Positions 1-6,297 of a stretch of 8,420 nt of DNA are shown here, piece by piece (the stretch's first letter is position 1; each line of letters starts with the position of its first letter). A model generated the notes under the pieces. The model made no database searches and had not been told where the DNA came from. It saw only the letters and a program-made list of their open reading frames with translations. The DNA comes from Campylobacterales bacterium (lineage in GTDB: Bacteria; Campylobacterota; Campylobacteria; Campylobacterales; Thiovulaceae). Both the position numbers and the translations under genes were made by a program. The DNA lies in assembly GCA_012963895.1 (NCBI GenBank), contig DTUW01000010.1, positions 1 through 8,420 of the forward strand, in the 5' to 3' direction.

Positions 1-1079
1 TCCCCATTTACCAACTTATCTAAAAGTTCCTTGACTGATACCAATTTCTCTATTCTATATCCGTTAGAACCTGAGAAAAATAGCCCTGTCTCCTCTTTTC
101 CTTCATAGGCATCACTCAGCCTATCAGCAATGCAGAACCCAACCGCTTTTGCCTCCTCTCCACGATGACAAGGGGTAACACAATTGCTAATACAGGCAAT
201 TTTAGGGGCTGTTCCCTTCTCCATATCTTCATGTAGTTTGGTTCGAATTCCTCGTGCAGGATACCCTACTGGTGATTTCATCAGGATAATATCCTCTTTT
301 TTTGCATTTATTAGAACTTTTTTGAAATTCTCATGGGCATCACATTCATAAGTTCCTATAAACCTAGTCCCCATCTGAACCCCAGAAGCTCCTAACTCCA
401 TTACTCTATCTATATCATTCTTATCCCAAATTCCACCAGCAGCGATAACTGGAATATCCCCATATTTCTTAGCCTCTTCTACAACAGGTTTTACCAAATT
501 CTCCAATTGATACTCTTCTTGGAAACACTGCTCATATGTAAAACCTTGATGACCTCCACTTAATGGACCTTCTAAAATAACTGCATCAGGTAATCGGTTG
601 TATCGTTTCCACTTTTTGACAATAATTCTTAAAGCCCTCGCACTTGAAACAATTGGAACTAATGCAACATCTGGGAAATCCTGAGCATATTTAGGCATGT
701 CAGAAGGGATACCTGCACCGGTGATAATGATATTTACCCCCGCTTCACAAGCATCGCGAACAACTCTACCGTAGTCGTTTATCGCATAGAGAATATTACA
801 GGCTAATGGTTTATCTCCACATATTTTCCTAGCATTCTTCACAATCTCATTTAGAGCCTCTTTGGAGTAGAAGTTCATAGTCTCATAGGGTCTATCAGCA
901 ATATTTTTTTGAGAAAAGTTTTTATTTTTGTAATATCCAGTTCCAACCCCTGAAATGACCCCTAAGGCTCCATATTTTGAAACAGTTCCAGCTAATCTGT
1001 CCCAACTTATTCCTATACCCATACCTCCTTGAATAATAGGAATCTCTATCGTGTATTTTCCTATTTTCAAGGGTTTCAT
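1..1079 (-). CDS. Nitronate monooxygenase / FabK-like NAD(P)H-dependent flavin oxidoreductase, C-terminus cut by window edge
   Basis: This is an FMN-binding TIM-barrel oxidoreductase of the 2-nitropropane dioxygenase family. 359 codons are visible and no stop is reached; since I recall relatives of about 360 residues, only a few are probably missing. The N-terminal flavin loop IIQGGMGIGISW is at 15-26. ILEGPLSGGHQG at 168-179 carries the family histidine (H177). AAGGIW (213-218) and GASGVQMGTRF (230-240) form the FMN phosphate site. A cysteine cluster, C296, C300, C304 and C316, lies in the C-terminal part. The ATG overlaps the tyrS stop as ATGA, which suggests translational coupling; an AAAGG stands about 11 nt upstream, rather far. 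Members include nitronate-oxidising enzymes, quinone reductases and the enoyl-ACP reductase FabK, and the sequence alone does not decide between them. The family call is strong, the substrate unknown. The pairing with tyrS resembles H. pylori HP0774-HP0773, from memory. Confidence 0.88.
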   Translation of the reverse strand, partial: MKPLKIGKYTIEIPIIQGGMGIGISWDRLAGTVSKYGALGVISGVGTGYYKNKNFSQKNIADRPYETMNFYSKEALNEIVKNARKICGDKPLACNILYAINDYGRVVRDACEAGVNIIITGAGIPSDMPKYAQDFPDVALVPIVSSARALRIIVKKWKRYNRLPDAVILEGPLSGGHQGFTYEQCFQEEYQLENLVKPVVEEAKKYGDIPVIAAGGIWDKNDIDRVMELGASGVQMGTRFIGTYECDAHENFKKVLINAKKEDIILMKSPVGYPARGIRTKLHEDMEKGTAPKIACISNCVTPCHRGEEAKAVGFCIADRLSDAYEGKEETGLFFSGSNGYRIEKLVSVKELLDKLVNG

Positions 1080-2281
1080 AATATAGTTACCTTTCCAAAT
1101 CTTCTCTTACCAACTTGGATAATATAGACCCCTTTTTCCAATTGGAGCTGTTCATCTGATATTTTCTTTCCATCAATTTTCACCGCCCCCGCCTTAATAT
1201 CTCTTCTCGCTTGTGAGGTAGATTTTTCTAATCCTATTGAGGTAAGTAGTTTTGCTATCCAAATAGGAGAAGATGAGATTGTAAATTCTGGAATATTGTC
1301 CGGTATCTCTTTTTTTGCATGAACTCTATCAAAGTAATTTTTAGCCTCTAATGCTTTCTCTTTGGAGTGGAAACGGCTAACTATCTCAATAGCCAACTCC
1401 TCTTTTACATGTTTTGGGTGGAGTTTTCCATGTTGAACTCCAATTTTGAGCTGTTCCACCTCATCGAGTGATTTGGAGCTAAGGAGTTCATAATATCTCC
1501 ACATAAGTTCATCAGAGATAGATAACAATTTGCCAAACATATCATTAGGGTTCTCATCTACTCCGATATAGTTTCCGAGAGATTTACTCATCTTTTGAAC
1601 CCCGTCCAACCCTTCAAGGATAGGCATCATTAAGATGCTCTGCTCCTTACCGATATTGTAGGTTCTCTGCAAATATCTACCCATAAGTAGATTGAATTTT
1701 TGGTCAGTCCCCCCAATCTCAATATCAGATTTCAGATGGACGGAATCATACCCTTGGAGGAGGGGATAGATAAATTCGCTGATAGCTATTGGGCTATTAG
1801 ATTTGTATCTCTTTTCAAAGTCATCTCTTTCTAACATTCGAGCCACATTATAGGTAGTTGTGAGAGAAAGGAGACCGGAAGCTCCTAATTGGTCTAACCA
1901 ATCCCCATTGAATACTATCTCTGTATGTTCTCTATCCAAAATTTTGAAAATCTGCTTTTCATAGCTTTTAGCATTCTCTTCAACCTCTTCACGAGTTAAA
2001 GGCTTTCTGGTAACATTTTTACCAGTAGGGTCTCCAATCATAGCGGTGAAGTTACCGATAAGAAACTGGATTTTTGCTCCAAACTTTTGAAAGGTAGCCA
2101 ACTTGTTTATTAGAACCGTATGCCCAAGGTGCAAATCTGGGGCTGTCGGGTCGAAACCGGCTTTGACTAAAAATCTTTCACCAGTTTCGGCAAACCTTTT
2201 GAGGAGTTTTACGATATTTTCTCTATCGATAATTTCAGCTACACCCCTTTCAATCTCTCTGATTGCCAATTCAATATCCAT
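1076..2281 (-). CDS. tyrS: Tyrosyl-tRNA synthetase
   Basis: This cytoplasmic class I synthetase activates tyrosine with ATP and loads it onto tRNA-Tyr. It has 401 residues, a normal length. The Rossmann catalytic domain contains AGFDPTAPDLHLGH (41-54), the HIGH-type motif, then IGDPTGK (82-88), YPLLQGYD (172-179), GGTDQKFNLLMGR (190-202) and the second ATP motif KMSKS (230-234). An S4-type RNA-binding domain fills about 340-401, with STSQARRDIKAGAVKID inside it. HLGH with KMSKS places it in the TyrRS subgroup typical of Campylobacterota rather than the E. coli type, and it closely resembles the Helicobacter enzyme as I remember it. The ATG start has AAAAGG six bases upstream. It follows gyrB after 43 nt, and its TGA stop overlaps the ATG of the flavoprotein gene by 4 nt. 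Nothing key is missing. Confidence 0.97.
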   Translation of the reverse strand: MDIELAIREIERGVAEIIDRENIVKLLKRFAETGERFLVKAGFDPTAPDLHLGHTVLINKLATFQKFGAKIQFLIGNFTAMIGDPTGKNVTRKPLTREEVEENAKSYEKQIFKILDREHTEIVFNGDWLDQLGASGLLSLTTTYNVARMLERDDFEKRYKSNSPIAISEFIYPLLQGYDSVHLKSDIEIGGTDQKFNLLMGRYLQRTYNIGKEQSILMMPILEGLDGVQKMSKSLGNYIGVDENPNDMFGKLLSISDELMWRYYELLSSKSLDEVEQLKIGVQHGKLHPKHVKEELAIEIVSRFHSKEKALEAKNYFDRVHAKKEIPDNIPEFTISSSPIWIAKLLTSIGLEKSTSQARRDIKAGAVKIDGKKISDEQLQLEKGVYIIQVGKRRFGKVTIL

Positions 2282-2324
2282 TATAGACCTTTTATAATAT
2301 GAAACTCATATATCCATTATTTTA
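2282..2324 (-). promoter_or_regulatory. gyrB-tyrS spacer with tyrS ribosome binding site and a small inverted repeat
   Basis: The 43-nt spacer holds a good Shine-Dalgarno sequence, AAAAGG (2288-2293), six bases before the tyrS ATG. It also holds a perfect 6-bp inverted repeat with a 3-nt centre, ATATGA-AAC-TCATAT on the plus strand (2297-2311). In RNA this would be a weak AT-rich hairpin with no U-run typical of a terminator, so readthrough from gyrB is expected. A TAAAAT hexamer right after the gyrB stop could be a weak -10, but no matching -35 is seen at proper spacing. Confidence 0.5.
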
Positions 2325-4475
2325 CTAAATATCTAAATACTCAACATTTTTGGCATTATCTTGAATAAAGTTTTTTCGAGGCTCAACCTCATCACCCATG
2401 AATAGTTGAAAACTTTTTTCAGCCCTTTCACAATCTTCAATCTCAACTCTTAAAAGTTTTCGAAACTCTGGATTCATAGTGGTAGTCCAAAGCTGTTCAG
2501 GGTTCATTTCTCCAAGCCCCTTATATCTCTGGATATATGCTCCCTTCTGTCCCTTCTCTTGAATAGATTTGAGAGATTGCAAAATATCAGTATCTCCGCT
2601 AAATTGTGGGTGTTGGGTAATTTGGGTATAGACCTTTTCAGCTTCATCAAAGAGGTATCCATTAGGAAGAGGTTGAAGTTTTTGGATAGAGTTATGGAGT
2701 GCTTCTATCGAGTTGCCTTCATGTCTCCACTCAATCTCTTTCAAAATTTGGAGGTATCTATATACCAGTTTGTAAAAATCTATTTTCTCTTTTCTATTCT
2801 CAACTTCTCCTATTCCACTCTCAATTAGGTAGCTATTCAATTCCCTATCATCTTTAAAATATATCTCCTTTTTCCCTTTCTTAAATCTGTATAGTGGAGG
2901 TTGAGCGATATAGAGATGTCCATCTTTTACAATTTGGCGGAGGAAACGGAAAAAGAAGGTGAGTAGCAGGGTTTGGATATGAGAACCATCAACATCGGCA
3001 TCAGTCATAATAATGATTTTGTTATATCTCAATTTCGAAATATCGAACTCATCTCCGATACCGCAACCGAGAGCAGTAACAATATTGGAAATCTCTTCCG
3101 ATTTCAAGACCTTATCAATAGTCGATTTTTCAACATTCAAAATTTTCCCTTTGAGGGGCAGTATGGCTTGATACTCTCTATCTCTCCCCTGTTTAGCTGA
3201 ACCACCCGCCGAATCACCTTCAACTAAAAAGAGTTCGCTGATTTCTCTATTTCGAGTTTGGCAATCGGCAAGTTTCCCCGGCAAAGTTCCAACAGATAAA
3301 ATATCTTTTCTACGAGTTAGCTCTCTCGCCCGTTTAGCTGCCTCTCTCCCTTTCGCTGCTAATAGTGCTTTTTGAACTATCGCTTTTGCTTGAATAGGGT
3401 TCTCTTCAAAGTATTTAGATAGTGTTTCAGTAACAAACTTGTATATTTCCGACTTTACATAGCTATTACCTAGTTTCCCCTTTGTTTGCCCTTCAAATTG
3501 AGGTTCAGCCACTTTGACAGCAACGACAGCTACTAAGCCCTCTTTTATATCTTCTATCGTGATATTTGTCTTCTTATCTTTACTATTGCCATTTTTCTTA
3601 TTGTAAGTTGAAATAACTTTACTCAGTCCAGTTCTAAATCCAACTTCGTGAGTTCCACCGTTAGGAGTTCTAATATTATTGACAAACGATAAAAGAGTTT
3701 CTGAATAGCCCTTATTGTAGAGAAAAGCTATATCAGCCTCCATATTTTTCAATTTTCCTGAGATATAGATAGGTTTCACAACCTCATCACTCGAATTGAG
3801 AGCCTGAACAAATTGGACTAATCCCCCTTCAAATTTGAACTTCTCTTTTTTACCACTTCTCTCATCTTGAAATTTGATGGTGATATTTGGGTTGAGGTAG
3901 GCTAATTCTCTGAATCTATCTCTAAGAGTTTGGTAATTGAAATCTGTTGTTTCAAATATAGAGCTATCAGGGGTAAATTGGATAGTAGTTCCTCTCTCTT
4001 TTGTCTCTCCTATAATTTCCAATTCATCTAACGGCTTACCTTTTGAAAAGAGTTGGCGGTATATCTTGCCATCTCTGTATATGGTTAAAGTCAATTTAGA
4101 AGATAGAGCATTTACAACTGAAATACCAACTCCGTGAAGTCCGCCAGAGACTTTGTATATGTTTTTATTGAACTTACCCCCAGAGTGGAGAACGGTTAAA
4201 ACAACAGTAGCTGCTGGTCTATTCTCTGTTGGGTGAATATCAACAGGTATCCCCCGTCCGTTGTCCTTTACTATTACCGAACCATCTTTTTTAATTGTTA
4301 TCTCTATCTTGGAACAGAACCCCGCCATTGCCTCATCAATTGAGTTATCCACAACTTCATAAACCATATGGTGAAGTCCATTGAGGCCGGTATCTCCTAT
4401 ATACATTCCCGGCCTAGCTCTAACAGCTTCTAACCCCTCTAAAATTTCTATATCTTTTGCGGTATATTTCCCCAT
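2325..4475 (-). CDS. gyrB: DNA gyrase subunit B
   Basis: This is the ATPase subunit of type IIA topoisomerase, which with GyrA puts negative supercoils into DNA. The GHKL ATPase domain (about 1-220) shows RPGMYIGDT (21-29), the catalytic E40 and N44 in YEVVDNSIDEA, D71 in DNGRGIP and GGLHGVGI (111-118). The transducer lysine is K331 in QTKGKLGN. The TOPRIM domain has EGDSAGGSAKQGRDR (419-433) with E419 and the metal-binding DADVDGSH (492-499). The tail carries QRYKGLGEMNPEQLW (649-663). The 716 residues fall between a short Bacillus-type GyrB (about 640) and E. coli (804). The difference lies in the insert between the TOPRIM core and the tail, here about 100 residues. GyrB is preferred to ParE by overall sequence and because Campylobacterota usually lack topoisomerase IV. 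Its GGAG lies 12 nt before the ATG, a long spacing, but an in-frame stop just upstream fixes this ATG as the first possible one. Confidence 0.96.
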   Translation of the reverse strand: MGKYTAKDIEILEGLEAVRARPGMYIGDTGLNGLHHMVYEVVDNSIDEAMAGFCSKIEITIKKDGSVIVKDNGRGIPVDIHPTENRPAATVVLTVLHSGGKFNKNIYKVSGGLHGVGISVVNALSSKLTLTIYRDGKIYRQLFSKGKPLDELEIIGETKERGTTIQFTPDSSIFETTDFNYQTLRDRFRELAYLNPNITIKFQDERSGKKEKFKFEGGLVQFVQALNSSDEVVKPIYISGKLKNMEADIAFLYNKGYSETLLSFVNNIRTPNGGTHEVGFRTGLSKVISTYNKKNGNSKDKKTNITIEDIKEGLVAVVAVKVAEPQFEGQTKGKLGNSYVKSEIYKFVTETLSKYFEENPIQAKAIVQKALLAAKGREAAKRARELTRRKDILSVGTLPGKLADCQTRNREISELFLVEGDSAGGSAKQGRDREYQAILPLKGKILNVEKSTIDKVLKSEEISNIVTALGCGIGDEFDISKLRYNKIIIMTDADVDGSHIQTLLLTFFFRFLRQIVKDGHLYIAQPPLYRFKKGKKEIYFKDDRELNSYLIESGIGEVENRKEKIDFYKLVYRYLQILKEIEWRHEGNSIEALHNSIQKLQPLPNGYLFDEAEKVYTQITQHPQFSGDTDILQSLKSIQEKGQKGAYIQRYKGLGEMNPEQLWTTTMNPEFRKLLRVEIEDCERAEKSFQLFMGDEVEPRKNFIQDNAKNVEYLDI

Positions 4476-4515
4476 TCTTACTCATCTCTCCATGTATATA
4501 TTTCGGTGTATTCTA

Positions 4516-5229
4516 CTATTTTAAGGCTATAAAAGTTGCGAAATTGACCCATTTGAAGATAGTTTCAACATAGGAGAATCCCACCGACTTCAATAGTCTA
4601 ATATTCTCATCTTCTCTATATGGGACTAATACATTTTCCAATGCTTCTCTCTTTTTCACTATCTCATATTCGCTATACCCCTTGCTCCTCTTATAGTCGT
4701 AGTAAATATCGATTAGCTTTTTATTCAATCTACTATCTCCACTAATCACCTTCTCACTCAAAATCAATATTCCACCATCTTTCAAAGAGTGAAAAACTCT
4801 ACTTAGCAATCCTTCTCTATCGATAGGGCGGATAAATTGGAGGGTGTAATTCAAAATTACCACTTTTGCAGGAGGTAAATCTATCTCCAATATATCTCCG
4901 TGTTTAAGTTCTATCTTTGAGTTGAAAGCTCTGATTTTTCTTTCAGCATGTTCCAACATAGGTTTAGAGTTATCTATACCGATGAGGTGGAGGGGGTGGG
5001 CAATTTCGTTCTCAATTTTCAGAAGTAGAGAGGCGGTGGAAGAGCCTAAATCCAAGATAGTATCATTAGGCTGAACGAACTTAGAGATAAGTTGGACTAT
5101 CAAATTCATATTTTCACGATAGAAAGGGACAGACCTATCTATCATGTCATCAAAGACAGAGGCTACATTCTCATCAAATTGAAATTGCTTTTCAATCTCC
5201 TTAGAAAATAGGGTATCTCTCTTACTCAT
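4516..5229 (-). CDS. cmoA: Carboxy-S-adenosyl-L-methionine synthase (tRNA cmo5U34 pathway)
   Basis: CmoA turns S-adenosylmethionine and prephenate into carboxy-SAM (with phenylpyruvate released). CmoB then uses carboxy-SAM to make 5-oxyacetyluridine at tRNA position 34, widening wobble decoding. The protein has 237 residues, near the 247 of E. coli, and starts MSKRDTLFS, like E. coli MSHRDTLFS. The Rossmann methyltransferase fold shows ILDLGSSTA (58-66), IGIDNSKPM (83-91), HGDI (110-113) and LNYTLQFIRP (126-135), the last being a CmoA hallmark. ILSEK (156-160) and YDYKRSKGYSEYEI (177-190), then REALENV (194-200), match the E. coli pattern DFKRANGYSELEI and RSMLENV. An ordinary methyltransferase is less likely given this block-by-block match. 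Its ATG lies inside the end of aroE (8-nt overlap) with AGAGG a few bases upstream, indicating coupled translation. cmoB is not in the window. Confidence 0.93.
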   Translation of the reverse strand: MSKRDTLFSKEIEKQFQFDENVASVFDDMIDRSVPFYRENMNLIVQLISKFVQPNDTILDLGSSTASLLLKIENEIAHPLHLIGIDNSKPMLEHAERKIRAFNSKIELKHGDILEIDLPPAKVVILNYTLQFIRPIDREGLLSRVFHSLKDGGILILSEKVISGDSRLNKKLIDIYYDYKRSKGYSEYEIVKKREALENVLVPYREDENIRLLKSVGFSYVETIFKWVNFATFIALK

Positions 5230-6007
5230 ACACCTCTAACATAGCTTTTAATATCTTCTCTTTCTCTATCTGATTGTTTGTAAAAAGTTGGTTGGCTAAA
5301 ACTCCTTGATATATCAACATCATACTACCATCTTTCACTTTCAGCCCTATCTCTTTTGCAAGTTGGAGAAATGGGGTATCTTTGTATATTACATCTACCG
5401 CATATCTACTATTTTGGAAAACCTTTTCCAATACCTCTCTATCCATAGGCAAACTATCATCATTCAATCCTGCACTCGTTACATTTACCACCAAATCATA
5501 GTTAGCTATTTCGAAATCTTTCCAACTATATAGTTTTATAGGAAACTCTCGAAAGTTTTCTAACCTCTTTTCGCTCCGATTTACTATCGTAATATCCCAA
5601 TCTCTCTCCAAAAATCCTATTGTCAAAGCCCGAGCAGTTCCACCAGCTCCAATAATTAGAACCTTTTCAATATCGCTCCATTCGGAAATGGAATCGAGAA
5701 ATCCATATACATCGGTGTTATATCCTACCAACTTACCTTTTTCGGTAACGATGCAATTTACTGCCCCTATCTTTTTAGCAATTCCTCGAACCTCATCGCA
5801 AACTTTATAAGCTATCTCCTTATGGGGAACGGTTACACTAGCCCCGGAGATTCGAAGTTGTTGATATACCTCTCTCAATTTAGAACCATCAATTAGAAGA
5901 GTTTTGGTAAATCGCTTATTAGGTGCATATTTTTGAAAAACACTATTGTGAATTAGAGGAGATTTGGAGTGGCTAACTGGATTGCCGAAAATAGTATATA
6001 GTTCCAA
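5222..6007 (-). CDS. aroE: Shikimate dehydrogenase (NADP-dependent)
   Basis: AroE reduces 3-dehydroshikimate to shikimate with NADPH, the fourth step toward chorismate and the aromatic amino acids. It has 261 residues, the usual size. The N-terminal substrate domain has GNPVSHSKSP (8-17), whose serines bind shikimate, and GASVTVPHKE (55-64) with catalytic K63. N84 (AVN) and D99 (NTDVYGF, 97-103) complete the active site. The cofactor domain has GAGGTARA (120-127) and NRS (143-145), the usual NADP-preference position, then NVTSAG (175-180). GSMMLIYQG (227-235) supplies the final substrate-binding Gln, Q234. The start is TTG, not ATG. AGGGA lies six bases upstream, and the start lines up with E. 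coli METYAVFGNP residue for residue. It follows the small membrane protein gene after 2 nt and overlaps cmoA by 8 nt. Confidence 0.96.
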   Translation of the reverse strand: MELYTIFGNPVSHSKSPLIHNSVFQKYAPNKRFTKTLLIDGSKLREVYQQLRISGASVTVPHKEIAYKVCDEVRGIAKKIGAVNCIVTEKGKLVGYNTDVYGFLDSISEWSDIEKVLIIGAGGTARALTIGFLERDWDITIVNRSEKRLENFREFPIKLYSWKDFEIANYDLVVNVTSAGLNDDSLPMDREVLEKVFQNSRYAVDVIYKDTPFLQLAKEIGLKVKDGSMMLIYQGVLANQLFTNNQIEKEKILKAMLEVYE

Positions 6008-6018
6008 AACTAATCCCT
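6008..6018 (-). promoter_or_regulatory. Ribosome binding site that fixes the TTG start of aroE
   Basis: AGGGA (6014-6018) lies six bases before the TTG at 6005-6007. It is embedded in the last two sense codons of the membrane-protein gene, so ribosomes ending there can restart at once. Confidence 0.78.
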
Positions 6019-6297
6019 ATCTTGCAATATATAGAGTAGAAAATCTCTATAACTTTTGCCTCTATTTAAAAAATAGACTTGGAGAATATAGACCCTGTAT
6101 AGAACTATTACAGCCTTTGCAAAGGGGATAACTAGTGCAAAAGTGTGATACCAAGGCTGTTTTTTGTCCTTTACTATCCTCATTACCTCTACAATACCGA
6201 CATTCTTATTTATCAGCAGTCCAAACATAACTGAAAAAAAGAAATTGGTAATAAGCCCAAAAAGGGCGAGAGTAAAGATGTCCTGCTCCAATAGCAT
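6010..6297 (-). CDS. Small two-helix membrane protein, unknown function
   Basis: The protein has 95 residues and I do not recognise its family. Two hydrophobic stretches stand out. The first is at about 7-30 (IFTLALFGLITNFFFSVMFG, then LLI) and the second at about 52-77 (TFALVIPFAKAVIVLYRVYI, then LQVYFL). A charged loop, MRIVKDKKQPWYH (39-51), separates them, and a basic tail begins NRGKSYRD (78-85). The positive charges around 40-46 and after 78 would both be cytoplasmic only if the second stretch is a re-entrant or shallow helix; topology is therefore open. No signal-peptide cleavage site or catalytic motif is seen. The reality of the gene is well supported: the stop of tkt overlaps its ATG (TAATG), GAGGAG lies eight bases upstream, and aroE begins 2 nt after its stop. 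It could be a subunit or regulator of a membrane system, but the neighbours, all cytoplasmic enzymes, do not say which. Confidence 0.82.
   Translation of the reverse strand: MLLEQDIFTLALFGLITNFFFSVMFGLLINKNVGIVEVMRIVKDKKQPWYHTFALVIPFAKAVIVLYRVYILQVYFLNRGKSYRDFLLYILQDRD

Noticed and set aside
4420..4485. A 21-codon frame starting with ATG directly after GGAGAG and overlapping the gyrB start out of frame (begins MSKNGEIY).
   Set aside because: The Shine-Dalgarno is only about two bases from this ATG, too close for good use. The frame is short and its sequence is just the gyrB start read in another frame. It may slightly affect gyrB initiation but is not supported as a gene.
4476..4515. A promoter or terminator in the cmoA-gyrB spacer.
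   Set aside because: Only loose TATATAC-like hexamers without a partner -35 are seen, and no hairpin with a T-run. Readthrough is the simpler reading.
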